Source of the DNA: Legionella birminghamensis
GTDB taxonomy: Bacteria; Pseudomonadota; Gammaproteobacteria; Legionellales; Legionellaceae
DNA: 64,000 nucleotides
Direction: 5' to 3'
Assembly: GCF_900452515.1 (NCBI RefSeq)
Contig: NZ_UGNW01000001.1
Span: forward strand, 3,205,001-3,269,000
Positions 18,787 through 27,692 of this stretch are shown here, piece by piece. A program made the translations under genes and the position numbers. Under the pieces are notes generated by a model. The model saw only the letters and a program-made list of their open reading frames with translations, did not search any database and was not told the DNA's origin. Position 1 is the first letter of the stretch. The number at the start of each line of letters is the position of its first letter.

Positions 18787-19458
18787 GTGGTTCAACAAAT
18801 TATAACGAAGGAATTGCTTGTTACAATTATCCGAAAGCCGATTAAGCATCTTTATTTAAAAATAACAGCACCACATGGTGACATTGTTGTCAGCGCGCCA
18901 TTACAAATGGCAAACTCATCAATCGAACAATTTATAGAAAGCAGGCGAGCCTGGATTGTTGAAAAGCATCGGCAGGTCAAAGAACACCGTCAGCCTCATC
19001 CTCTTCCAGCAGATCAAATAAAATATCTGGGAAAAACCTATTTTCTGGGGTTACAGGACCAGGAGAGCAATCAGATTCATGGACTCAATGATAAGACATT
19101 ACATTACTCACTCCAGCCTGGAAACACTATCGATCGTTTACTGAATAGCTGGTATCGCCAGGAGTTAACTAATCATATTAAAATATTGCTTGAAAAATGG
19201 CAGCCGCTCATTAAGGTATTCCCCAACTATTTTGACATTCGCTCGATGAAGAGCCGCTGGGGTTCCTGTAATACGAAAACAGGGCGTATCTGTCTGAATT
19301 TACAGTTAATTCACCATCCTTTTGAATGCATTGAATATGTGTTCGTACATGAGATGGTTCATCTGCTTGAAGCGAGCCATAATCATCGGTTTAAACGATT
19401 CATGACTCAATTTTTGCCTGACTGGCAGGAACGGCGCAGATTGCTGAATGGGAAATAG
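18787..19458 (+). CDS. YgjP/SprT-like zinc metallopeptidase (DUF45)
   Basis: A 223-residue protein of the YgjP (DUF45) family. The zinc motif is FVHEMVHLLEASHNHRF, an HExxH with a third His a few residues later. It is preceded by the family signature SRWGSCNTKTGRICLNLQL. The start is GTG at 18787; no in-frame ATG upstream fits better. Members are predicted metal-dependent hydrolases, often next to restriction or repair genes, but nothing of that kind is next to it here. Confidence 0.9.
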   Translation: MVQQIITKELLVTIIRKPIKHLYLKITAPHGDIVVSAPLQMANSSIEQFIESRRAWIVEKHRQVKEHRQPHPLPADQIKYLGKTYFLGLQDQESNQIHGLNDKTLHYSLQPGNTIDRLLNSWYRQELTNHIKILLEKWQPLIKVFPNYFDIRSMKSRWGSCNTKTGRICLNLQLIHHPFECIEYVFVHEMVHLLEASHNHRFKRFMTQFLPDWQERRRLLNGK

Positions 19459-19474
19459 CGGGGGCAACACCATC

Positions 19475-19692
19475 CGAATCCCCGCGGCAACGACCGCGGG
19501 GCTCACACGAAGCCTATTGAGAATATTGGTTTTGCTAATTTAAGGATAATGTTTGAAAGACTTGTTACTAACTGTAATTAATTGCTATTTTCAGCAACAT
19601 AGGATTCCTCTGAAGGGCATGTTCGGCCACCAGACATGGGCCCCGCGGTCGCTGCCGCGGGGATTCGACTGCATTTGTGCAGATACCTATGG
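19475..19692. repeat. Hairpin-bounded dispersed element, copy A
   Basis: The core runs 19475-19667 and the conserved right flank (GCATTTGTGCAGATACCTATGG) extends to 19692. It opens with a palindrome beginning CGAATCCCCGCGG and closes with the inverted counterpart ending CCGCGGGGATTCG, so the ends form long inverted repeats and each end is also a hairpin by itself. The interior contains TTTTGCTAATTTAAGGATAA and TCAGCAACATAGGATTCC, which match copies B and C with small changes. The 372-base gap 19459-19830 holds little else. Short open frames inside it are by-products of the repeat. Confidence 0.85.
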
Positions 19693-19830
19693 CTTTGCAC
19701 GCGGGCTCGAGGCGCCTGGCAAGATCGCTGGATTCTGCGGATAAAACGCAGAACGTAGCAGTCAAAGGATTTGCTAATGTAGAGGTAAAGGATTTCTGAT
19801 AAATCCTCGCTCTCCATTCAAAAATGGACT

Positions 19831-20475
19831 ATGATTTCTCCTTTTTTGTGGATGTCCATGTTGGTCGACTCAAATCTGATTGATGATCTTTGCAACCAAG
19901 GCTTTCATATTGTAGATAATTTTCTGGGCGGCGAACACGCTAAACAGCTTAGGACGAACGCTTTAAGCGGCGATGCAGACCAGCGTTTCAGGCTGGCACG
20001 TGTTGGTAATTCGGCGATAAGTCAACATGAAATCCGCGGTGACAGCATTCTCTGGCTCGATCCCGATGAGTTTGATTTGGCAGTCAGCACTTATTTTCAA
20101 AAAATAAATCAAATCGTTCGCGAGTTAAACAACGTTCTGTTTCTCGGTTTAAATCAGTTCGAAACCCATTATGCCATTTATCAACCCGGCACCTTCTATA
20201 AAAAACACGTCGATCAATTTCAGAATGATAAAAGCAGGCGTATTTCCTGTGTTTATTATCTCAATGAAACCTGGCAAACTGAATACGGCGGCGCTTTAAA
20301 ACTTTACAATAAAGAAGAACAACTCCTGACCTCTGTTTTACCGCAGGCGGATCGATTTATCTGCTTCACCAGCGATCTCCCCCATGAAGTTGAGTTAACG
20401 CAGCAAACCCGTATCAGCATTGCCGGATGGTTGAAGCGCTCGAATACCGATCAAATTATTAATTCAGTCTGTTGA
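19831..20475 (+). CDS. 2-oxoglutarate/Fe(II) oxygenase (SM-20/prolyl hydroxylase-like)
   Basis: A 214-residue dioxygenase of the prolyl-4-hydroxylase-like fold. The iron triad is readable: His and Asp in YKKHVDQF, and a distal His in DLPHEV, with the 2-oxoglutarate-binding Arg in TRISIAGWLKR. The core strand CVYYLNETW followed by YGGALKLY is typical. The first ATG is used; ATGs at 19852 and 19858 would remove 7-9 residues. Bacterial relatives hydroxylate ribosomal proteins or EF-Tu, but the substrate here is not shown by context. Confidence 0.88.
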   Translation: MISPFLWMSMLVDSNLIDDLCNQGFHIVDNFLGGEHAKQLRTNALSGDADQRFRLARVGNSAISQHEIRGDSILWLDPDEFDLAVSTYFQKINQIVRELNNVLFLGLNQFETHYAIYQPGTFYKKHVDQFQNDKSRRISCVYYLNETWQTEYGGALKLYNKEEQLLTSVLPQADRFICFTSDLPHEVELTQQTRISIAGWLKRSNTDQIINSVC

Positions 20476-20542
20476 ATTTATTAGCCGATTGCTATTAAAT
20501 GGATTGAAGGGACTTGCCCTTTTCAAATCCAGGGAGTGGAAA

Positions 20543-21568
20543 ATGAGCCTCAGCAAAGAATTTATTTCGCTGTTTAGTACCTTAATTGAACAATATGAAA
20601 AAAGTAATTTAAGCCGCTATTTATCCTTGGCCTCCTGGAAAAAAGATGTCCATGCTGAAAAAATTCTCGAGAATATCAAATCCCTTTACAATTGTTTTAG
20701 TACAACACCTGATGTTTTTGATGAAGACAATTTGCTCGATTATTTAAACCGTTCCTCCCTGCAGCTCCTCACGGATGATCCGATTTTCTTAACCCATATG
20801 GGAGAGTTTAACAAGCAGCATGCAAAAAACAGGAAGGATGAGCATCACCTCGGCACTGCTTTAATGATAAAAATCAATGCGAAAACCAGCCTTACAGGCA
20901 ACTTAATGGAAGCTATTTTCAAGGAAAGAAATGCTCACTGTTTAGAAATTTTAGCTTACAGAGACAAGATACAGACACTGCAGACCCAGATAGAACAGCT
21001 ATCTCAGCAAATACTCGACCTGAAGTTGCAAAACGATGAACTGGAACGGCATCGGGGCGATAAGGAAGATGAATTACAAAATCTTAGAGAACAGGTTAAT
21101 CGCTACAACGAAGCATGGGGCCTTATACAGAAAGCCAGCCATTCGGTGAACCCGCATGCCGTAAATGACAAAGAACCGCCGGGGATACAGCTTCCTGCAA
21201 AGCCTGTGATCAAAGAAGCAGAGAAACAACCGGCTACAGCCCCCGTGATCATCACTGCATCCCCTGAGCCAGATACTTCTTCAAAATCAAGTCCCTTACC
21301 CACAGCAAAACCGCCGGCAGCGCCCCCTCCTCCGCCAGGTCTTCCCCCACGTCCGGCAACCGTCCCGCAAGGGGAGCAGGTTACGGCAAAACGGGCTATC
21401 AAACTTCAGACAGTAGTCAAACGGACAGGGCAAACGCCATTTTTTAAGAGCGTGCAAGAAGAACTGGAGCATGTCCTGAAAAATCTGAACAAAATAGATG
21501 ACACTGAGGCGAGCGCTGATGATAAAAAAAAAAATTCCTTCCAGACTGGTGTAACACAGAGGTATTAA
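20543..21568 (+). CDS. Coiled-coil, proline-rich unknown protein, shortened at an A11 run
   Basis: Unknown protein; the start at 20543 has a good leader (AGGGAGTGGAAA). Residues ~1-135 are helical. A coiled coil follows (about 140-195: QTQIEQLSQQILDLKLQNDE and similar), then a proline-rich linker with PPAAPPPPPGLPPRPATVP, then a helical end. At 21524-21534 there are eleven A in a row. In frame zero the protein ends 11 codons after the run, at 21568 (341 residues). In the -1 frame, coding-like sequence continues to 21681 and ends in a very acidic tail (see next entry). The gene is therefore either frameshifted, mis-sequenced, or expressed in two forms by slippage at the A run. Confidence 0.7.
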   Translation: MSLSKEFISLFSTLIEQYEKSNLSRYLSLASWKKDVHAEKILENIKSLYNCFSTTPDVFDEDNLLDYLNRSSLQLLTDDPIFLTHMGEFNKQHAKNRKDEHHLGTALMIKINAKTSLTGNLMEAIFKERNAHCLEILAYRDKIQTLQTQIEQLSQQILDLKLQNDELERHRGDKEDELQNLREQVNRYNEAWGLIQKASHSVNPHAVNDKEPPGIQLPAKPVIKEAEKQPATAPVIITASPEPDTSSKSSPLPTAKPPAAPPPPPGLPPRPATVPQGEQVTAKRAIKLQTVVKRTGQTPFFKSVQEELEHVLKNLNKIDDTEASADDKKKNSFQTGVTQRY

Positions 21569-21681
21569 AAAAACTTGAGGAGATAAGAAAGGCTAATTTA
21601 GGGAATGTATCCTCAAATGAGGAGCAGGAGGAGGAAGATGAGGAAGATGAGTTTAGTGATCACTTAAATTCCCCAAACTGA
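21535..21681 (+). other. Out-of-frame continuation with acidic (E-block-like) tail
   Basis: Reading on in the -1 frame from the A11 run gives KFLPDWCNTEVLKKLEEIRK, then a segment with EEQEEEDEEDEF about 10-20 residues from the end, and a stop at 21679-21681. One extra A (12 in total) would join it to the upstream frame as a 379-residue protein. The helix LKKLEEIRKANLG continues the style of the upstream protein. A Glu-rich block near the C-terminus is a known feature of many Dot/Icm effectors in Legionella. The normal-frame end lacks it. Confidence 0.6.
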
Positions 21682-21716
21682 GGATTTTAGCTATACTGGA
21701 TCTTTCTCCAATCAGT

Positions 21717-22640
21717 ATGTCCAGCATGAACGCTTTGGAAATTAGACAACTACGCAAAACCTATGGCAATCAAATTGAGGCCTTAAAGGGAATTGATCTG
21801 ACCGTCAAAACCGGCGATTTTTTTGCTTTATTGGGAGCAAACGGGGCCGGGAAATCAACGACCATTGGTCTGATTTCCACTCTGCTGATTAAAACGTCAG
21901 GCAGCATTCGCATTTGCGGCTATGATTTGGATGAACATCCCTATCTCGCCAAATCCTGCCTTGGTTTAGTGCCCCAGGAGTTCAATCTTAATATTTTTGA
22001 AACCTGCGAGCAGATCCTCCTGAATCAGGCAGGCTTTTACGGGATCCCCCGCCGCAAGGCGAAAATCCGCGCACATGTCCTGCTGGAGCAATTGGGTATA
22101 TGGGAAAAACGCAATAGTATCGTTCGGCATTTATCGGGTGGAATGAAACGGCGCCTGATGATTGCCAGAGCCCTTATGCATCAGCCGCGCGTTCTCATCC
22201 TTGATGAGCCGACAGCAGGTGTCGATATTGAAATTCGCCGCAGCATGTGGGACTTTCTAACCCAAACTAATGCAGAAGGCACAACCATTATTTTAACCAC
22301 GCATTACCTGGAAGAAGCAGAACAGCTCTGCAAGCATATCGCCATTATTGATGAGGGGATGATTATAAAAAACACATCCATGCGAAATCTCTTAAATAGC
22401 CTGAATCACCAGACATTTGTCTTTAATACCCAGGAACCCATCGAACAATTACCCCCAATGCCCTTGTTTGAAACCAAGCTTATTGACTGTACCACCTTCG
22501 AACTTCGCGTGAGCAATAATGTTTCTCTAAATGATGTATTTGCCGAGCTTACCGCCAAAGGTATCAAAATTCAAAGTCTGCGTAATAAAACCAATCGCCT
22601 TGAAGAACTTTTTCTGGATTTAATTAATCATGACCATTAA
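21717..22640 (+). CDS. ABC transporter ATP-binding protein (ABC-2 exporter)
   Basis: A 307-residue ATPase of the DrrA/YadG type. Motifs in order: Walker A GANGAGKST, signature LSGGMKRRLMIARAL, Walker B VLILDEPTAGVD and the switch His in TTHYLEEAEQL. The C-terminal ~85 residues form the usual accessory domain of this class. It overlaps the permease gene by 11 bases, so the pair is coupled. An ATG at 21726 is an alternative start. It begins 36 bases after the end of the frameshifted tail upstream. Confidence 0.93.
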   Translation: MSSMNALEIRQLRKTYGNQIEALKGIDLTVKTGDFFALLGANGAGKSTTIGLISTLLIKTSGSIRICGYDLDEHPYLAKSCLGLVPQEFNLNIFETCEQILLNQAGFYGIPRRKAKIRAHVLLEQLGIWEKRNSIVRHLSGGMKRRLMIARALMHQPRVLILDEPTAGVDIEIRRSMWDFLTQTNAEGTTIILTTHYLEEAEQLCKHIAIIDEGMIIKNTSMRNLLNSLNHQTFVFNTQEPIEQLPPMPLFETKLIDCTTFELRVSNNVSLNDVFAELTAKGIKIQSLRNKTNRLEELFLDLINHDH

Positions 22641-23403
22641 TCAACAGCTGATTGCTTTCTATACGGTTGTCCGACGCGAACTCGTGCGGATGTTTCGTAT
22701 CAGCTCCCAGGTATTTCTACCGCCTGTTATAACAACAGCTCTGTATTTTCTAATTTTTGGCACTTTAATCGGCCCAAGAATTGGAAAGATTGACGGGGTT
22801 TACTATCCGGAATTTATTGCCCCTGGTTTGATTATGATGACAGTCATAACGAATGCCTACGGCAATGTTTCGACTTCTTTATTTACTGCCCGCTTTCAGA
22901 AAAGCGTCGAAGAAATGCTGGTTAGCCCAATGCATGATGGCTTGCTTTTGCTGGGATATGTGCTTGGCGGCGTTCTGCGCGGCTTAATTGTTGCTTTTCT
23001 GGTTTTCCTGGTGTCCTGGTATTTTGTGCCTATTGATCTTCACCATTTGCCAATGACTTTATTGGTCGTACTGCTGGTTTCTGCTGTTTTCTCCCTGGCG
23101 GGTTTTACCAATGCCATGGTAGCAAGGAATTTTGACGATGTGATGCTGGTTCCCACCTTTGTTCTAACGCCGTTAACCTATCTCGGAGGGGTCTTTTATT
23201 CCACAGCGATGTTGCCTCCTTTCTGGGAGAAGTTATCCCATCTTAACCCTATACTTTATATGGTTACTGCATTGCGTCACGCGATGATTGGCAAGCAGGA
23301 AATGAACATGAATTTATCGATGTGCATTATTTTTGGGTTGATGTTATTATTAATTGGTGTCAATATGGTACTGCTAAAGAAAGGGGTTGGATTGCGAGAA
23401 TAA
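22630..23403 (+). CDS. ABC-2 type transporter permease
   Basis: A 257-residue membrane protein with six predicted helices, YadH-like. The ABC-2 signature is present (VSTSLFTARFQKSVEEMLVS, then the later PLTYLGGVFYS and LSHLNPILYMVTALRHAMIG). With the preceding ATPase it should make a homodimeric exporter; the substrate is unknown. The next gene, on the same strand, begins 18 bases later. Confidence 0.93.
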   Translation: MTINQQLIAFYTVVRRELVRMFRISSQVFLPPVITTALYFLIFGTLIGPRIGKIDGVYYPEFIAPGLIMMTVITNAYGNVSTSLFTARFQKSVEEMLVSPMHDGLLLLGYVLGGVLRGLIVAFLVFLVSWYFVPIDLHHLPMTLLVVLLVSAVFSLAGFTNAMVARNFDDVMLVPTFVLTPLTYLGGVFYSTAMLPPFWEKLSHLNPILYMVTALRHAMIGKQEMNMNLSMCIIFGLMLLLIGVNMVLLKKGVGLRE

Positions 23404-23421
23404 ACACTGCAAGGAGGTCAT

Positions 23422-24138
23422 ATGTCGTCAGCTACTATTCTCTCGAATTTTATTTTGGAACTTGAGCGCATTGTTAAATCAAATGAAGAAGAGACACAGT
23501 TTTGTCAACGGATTACATTACTAAAAAATAAATTACAGGGCGTTCATAATTTTGAGGATGCCGTTAATGTCTTCAAAGACATTCCCAAACAATCCAGTCC
23601 GATGCAGATGACCTATTTCACTGAGGAGACCCTCCTGCAAAAAATAGCGGGATGGAGAAAAACCCTTGAAGACAATGATGTTCGTCGAAGCGAGACACGC
23701 AAGAAACTGGTAGACTTGCCTCTCAATGCCAAGGCAGAACCACTACGCCAATTGTGCCTTGAATTATTAGATAATACCAACTGCAGTCTGGAGTGCAATT
23801 ATCCCAGCTTAATGCGCTGCCTGAATGTGCTTGATATACAGGCACTCTTTAATTATATGGTGGAGCTTGAAGATGCCCCCAAGCCAAAAAATCCTCTCTC
23901 AAGCGCCTTCGCCGCCCTTACCCCCAGGAACGAACAACATGCATTTTGTCTGCAGCTAATAAATAATATTTCTGCAAAATACCATTCCCGGCACTTGCCC
24001 GAACATGCGGCATTTAATAGTGACGCAAATGATTTTATGCAGAATTTACTCATTGTCTATGGCAATTTATTTCCTGTTGTACAGGAAACTCCGGAAGACA
24101 GCAATGATGATGCACCAGGATGCTGCCTGGTCTCCTAA
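23422..24138 (+). CDS. Unknown helical protein ending in a CaaX box
   Basis: A 238-residue protein of unknown family, mostly alpha-helical, no signal peptide. A near-perfect Shine-Dalgarno sequence (AAGGAGGT at 23411-23418) precedes the ATG. The last residues are DDAPGCCLVS: CLVS is a CaaX prenylation box close to that of H-Ras (CVLS). It is preceded by an acidic stretch and a second Cys that could be acylated. Bacteria do not prenylate proteins, but Legionella effectors with CaaX boxes are lipidated by the host. A secreted, host-prenylated protein is the simplest reading. Confidence 0.7.
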   Translation: MSSATILSNFILELERIVKSNEEETQFCQRITLLKNKLQGVHNFEDAVNVFKDIPKQSSPMQMTYFTEETLLQKIAGWRKTLEDNDVRRSETRKKLVDLPLNAKAEPLRQLCLELLDNTNCSLECNYPSLMRCLNVLDIQALFNYMVELEDAPKPKNPLSSAFAALTPRNEQHAFCLQLINNISAKYHSRHLPEHAAFNSDANDFMQNLLIVYGNLFPVVQETPEDSNDDAPGCCLVS

Positions 24139-24420
24139 CCCCCCCAAACACCTGGGCGCGCAACGACATGCGATTCGCCTGGGCTCTCTTTTTCATAGCA
24201 TAAATCCATAGGCTAAAAAGCCGTATCTTTGCTACACTATTTAATCCAAATGCCCATTCCTAAAAATTGTTTTTATTCGCTGTACAGGCGTTGACGACTT
24301 TATCAAACCTGTTATATGGTTAACAAATCAATGCTGATTTAAACAATACGTTGAAAAATTCAATGAATTGTTTAAGCGTTTCACGGAAGAGCATTCATTG
24401 ATGCATTAAGGGAGATGAAC
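24139..24420 (+). promoter_or_regulatory. Gap with a candidate promoter for the coiled-coil gene
   Basis: Non-coding stretch of about 280 bases. TTGACG at 24291-24296 with TATATG 16 bases later is a plausible sigma-70 promoter about 100 bases before the next gene. The rest is AT-rich, with a C-run right after the preceding stop codon and no hairpin that I can defend. Confidence 0.35.
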
Positions 24421-27400
24421 ATGTTTGGACTATTGAGCACAATGATCGGCACTAAGTTGGTTTCCAGCGAAGTGATCGCAGGTGGGGCAGGTGCGGTTGC
24501 CGGTTCAGTTGTGACAGGCTATATATGTTCTTTAAAAGCGCAACATGACAAGAATAAACTTATCATGCAAATGGAAGGCTTGTCAAAAAGCGGCGCAGAG
24601 TTCATCAATGCCAATTGTAAAAGCATCTTCGAAAACACCATCAAACAATTAAACAATCTGGACAAAGGTTGCGAGTTGCAATTGAACCTCGGTAACCTGT
24701 TGCAACCCGAGTTTGAAGAGTTCTGTAAGCTGCACCCGCTTCAGGCAAACGACAGTATTTTCCAGGTTCATCAGCTGCAGCAAAGCAGTCGCTCATTGAC
24801 ACCGCCCGATACGCTGGCTTTTGCCAAAGAACGAACGATTGATGAATATTTTGAGAGTTACCTCAACAATCGACAGGAAATCAAATCTGAAAACCGTGCC
24901 CTTGCTGTAGCCACCGTGCAAATTATGCACAACACAACCATTCTGCTCATTCAGGCAATGAAAGCAATTGCCAGCTTACCCGGGCAGGAAAACGAAGAGC
25001 GTCTGGAAAAATTTAAAACAATCATTAAAACGTATTTTAACAACGTGTTAAACAATAAAGCCCTGGTTGCAAATCGCAACAAGACGATTCTTGAATATTT
25101 TATGACCACGCAAACACAACGGGCTACACTGGCGGAAAAAGTACAGGAACATTTTGATGGGCTGATTGATCAATTAATCATTGAACAGCGTGAAATCAGT
25201 GTGCAAACCATGTCAGCCCATTGCACGCGCGATATTTATGATATGAGCAACCATTTAATGGAGATTTTTGCCCGCTTATTTGACGCACAGGCCGCTAAAG
25301 ATGATACGCAGATTTCAGCCTATAAGTTGACTCAGGACATGCTGAGGGCGGATACAAAACAGGCTACCGGAAAAGTGGAGTTTAATAAAAATGGTATTTT
25401 CAAACTCCTAAAACCTTTGGCAAGGATCTCTGAGGAGCTCAATCAGGTTGCCCAGGACGATGATGCCCTATCGTTTGTCCGCTACCAGGATTTATTCGAA
25501 AATCCAAAGTTATTTGCAGAAATTGCTGCCTGGGAACCAGGCAATGGTTTCACGCTTAAAACGCCAATCGATAAAAATGCAAAAGAGCAATTAGCGCGCG
25601 ACATAACAGCGATTTTTAAACTTTTGTTTATCTGCCAGGCACTCGAAAAAGATTTCCTGCAATCGGCAGTGCAATATGGTTTTAAGGGAATGTCAGAGAA
25701 AGGCGAATATCATTCCAAGCGCCTGGTTATCGGTATTCTCTACCAGGAAACCATGAAGCGCCTATCGGATTTACTATCTAAAAACAGGCACATAAAGGAA
25801 TTACTGGATCTGATGAATGATCCCAAATGGATGGACAGTAATGAGTTGCCAACAAGCCCTCCAGGACAGTCCTTTATTTCAACCAGCGAGATTATTGATC
25901 AGGATAAATTAATCCGGCGTGAAGAGTTTATTACTAACTCCGTATTTCAACGCTGCCTCAATGAGCTCGAGTTTCTACGTCAGCGCATGCAATATAATCA
26001 GGATGCATTAGGTAAAAATTATGTGTCTGAAAGCAGCGCATTCTTTGATCCCAATAATATTACAAAAGAAAGTAGAATTTATTTGTTTAATGTGGCCAGA
26101 ACTTTTGAAGAATATAATTTAACCCGGCTTTTGGGCTTGAACCCCGAGTTACCTGCACAATTTAACAAGGTGGACCCTTCCGAAAATGAAGTATTTACTT
26201 CGCTTAAATTCACGCAGATCCAACTGACTGAGGTAAATGAAGCCATTGAAAAACTGTCCGGTAAACTGCATATTTCCTCTTTTTTTACAGCCGGAAAGAT
26301 TTCAGGAGGGCAAGTTAGCAGTTATAAATTAGCTTTTGGAGAAAAAGAAGCCGATATCCCCCATACTTTATATCAAATTCTAAAGCAAATGGCTGACTCT
26401 GCGTTTAGCTGGGAAGACATAAAAAACTCATTGGTTTCGGAAGAGAAACGGCTTGTTTTTCATTACCCAAAACATGGCAATTTGTTTTCATTTATCGAAT
26501 ATCATAAAAAATTAATTAAATTACAGGATAACATCAGAGAACAGTTTCGCGACTATTCCCTCGATCCTTTAGATGAATTTCATCATGCGCTGAATGATAT
26601 TATTGAGAAAATGAAAACCTTGATTCAGCATATTGATTTGGATGGTGAACGAGTAAAAAAATTAAAAACCAGAAACAAACTCCTGACCCGGCAAAATGTG
26701 CAGCAGCAAGCAGAAATAGCTGGGCTTTCCAGCGACATTGCCAAAGTAAAGAACCAATTTCAACAAGCAGAGGAAATTGTTCAGGAATTAAAAGATAAGA
26801 ATAAAAAACACTTGCAGCAAATTGAAGAAATTGAACAGAAGAATGAAGGTATTTTTAAGCTCATTCTTTCCGAGTTCAGCGATAATGTAAAAGATATCAA
26901 GGAGCTAAGTACGGCTTTGGATGGCAAATTGGATAAGGTACGAGGCATACTTTCCAGAAATGACTCATCCGAGGCCAAGGAGGCCAGCCAGGAGCTCTTT
27001 TCGCTGAAACAGGAAATGGAAGGCCGGATTGAAAGTATTATCAAACGCTTCAATCGCTACGAGGAAAGCTTTAATAAAGCCAGTGAGGAATTAAGAAACG
27101 ATTTTCAATCCTTGAAATCGAGCATTAGCCAGGAACGGGCGATCATTGAAAAGCTTGAACGGCAATTGAACCTGGCCTTACACCAATTGGAAAAACAACA
27201 GGAACGAATGGCCTTCTATGAGAAGGAAATGGATCATGAAACTGTGATCGTTCATAAGTTTTCCACTCTTTTTGACTTTCTGGAAAATAAATACAGTTCC
27301 AAGCTTAGCTTCTGGTCGTCGTATCGAACGGTCAAAACAGAAAATATCCTGAACTTTATTGAGCTTTTGCTAGCCAATCAGAGTTTTTTAAAAGCCCACA

Positions 27401-27684
27401 TGGACTCTGAAAAGAACATTGATAAACAAATTGACAGCATTCTCGATAAAAGCAAGGTGATCAACTCTTATCATGGTATTTTTAATAACAGCTCATCAAA
27501 AGCATTAATCAAACATATCATCGGGCTTTTTCAGAGAGGAGACCTGGTGAATGTATTGAAGAATGAGGGAGTTTATTATCACGATAAAAAGATTACCCTC
27601 AATAACAATGATGAGTTAACGTTTACTGAACCAGAAACTGAAACGAACTATTCGATTCGTTGCCGGATTCAGCCAATGATTTGA
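24421..27684 (+). CDS. Large membrane-anchored coiled-coil protein of unknown function
   Basis: A 1,087-residue protein that I do not recognise. I start it at the ATG at 24421, six bases after AAGGGAG; the ATG at 24415 is too close to that site. An N-terminal Gly/Ala-rich hydrophobic helix (about 15-37, VIAGGAGAVAGSVVTGYICS) could span a membrane. The rest is cytosolic-looking and helical, with long coiled coils around residues 735-810 and 860-940. The tail is globular and ends near ETETNYSIRC. It resembles a tethering or scaffold protein, or a Dot/Icm-type effector; neither can be proven here. It follows the CaaX gene on the same strand and ends in repeat copy B. Confidence 0.7.
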   Translation: MFGLLSTMIGTKLVSSEVIAGGAGAVAGSVVTGYICSLKAQHDKNKLIMQMEGLSKSGAEFINANCKSIFENTIKQLNNLDKGCELQLNLGNLLQPEFEEFCKLHPLQANDSIFQVHQLQQSSRSLTPPDTLAFAKERTIDEYFESYLNNRQEIKSENRALAVATVQIMHNTTILLIQAMKAIASLPGQENEERLEKFKTIIKTYFNNVLNNKALVANRNKTILEYFMTTQTQRATLAEKVQEHFDGLIDQLIIEQREISVQTMSAHCTRDIYDMSNHLMEIFARLFDAQAAKDDTQISAYKLTQDMLRADTKQATGKVEFNKNGIFKLLKPLARISEELNQVAQDDDALSFVRYQDLFENPKLFAEIAAWEPGNGFTLKTPIDKNAKEQLARDITAIFKLLFICQALEKDFLQSAVQYGFKGMSEKGEYHSKRLVIGILYQETMKRLSDLLSKNRHIKELLDLMNDPKWMDSNELPTSPPGQSFISTSEIIDQDKLIRREEFITNSVFQRCLNELEFLRQRMQYNQDALGKNYVSESSAFFDPNNITKESRIYLFNVARTFEEYNLTRLLGLNPELPAQFNKVDPSENEVFTSLKFTQIQLTEVNEAIEKLSGKLHISSFFTAGKISGGQVSSYKLAFGEKEADIPHTLYQILKQMADSAFSWEDIKNSLVSEEKRLVFHYPKHGNLFSFIEYHKKLIKLQDNIREQFRDYSLDPLDEFHHALNDIIEKMKTLIQHIDLDGERVKKLKTRNKLLTRQNVQQQAEIAGLSSDIAKVKNQFQQAEEIVQELKDKNKKHLQQIEEIEQKNEGIFKLILSEFSDNVKDIKELSTALDGKLDKVRGILSRNDSSEAKEASQELFSLKQEMEGRIESIIKRFNRYEESFNKASEELRNDFQSLKSSISQERAIIEKLERQLNLALHQLEKQQERMAFYEKEMDHETVIVHKFSTLFDFLENKYSSKLSFWSSYRTVKTENILNFIELLLANQSFLKAHMDSEKNIDKQIDSILDKSKVINSYHGIFNNSSSKALIKHIIGLFQRGDLVNVLKNEGVYYHDKKITLNNNDELTFTEPETETNYSIRCRIQPMI

Positions 27685-27692
27685 TGCTTCAC

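Noticed and set aside
19553-19744. Short frames inside the dispersed element (also near 27616-27810 and 39356-39574)
   Set aside because: They follow the repeat, and their frames and ends differ between copies, so they are not conserved proteins.
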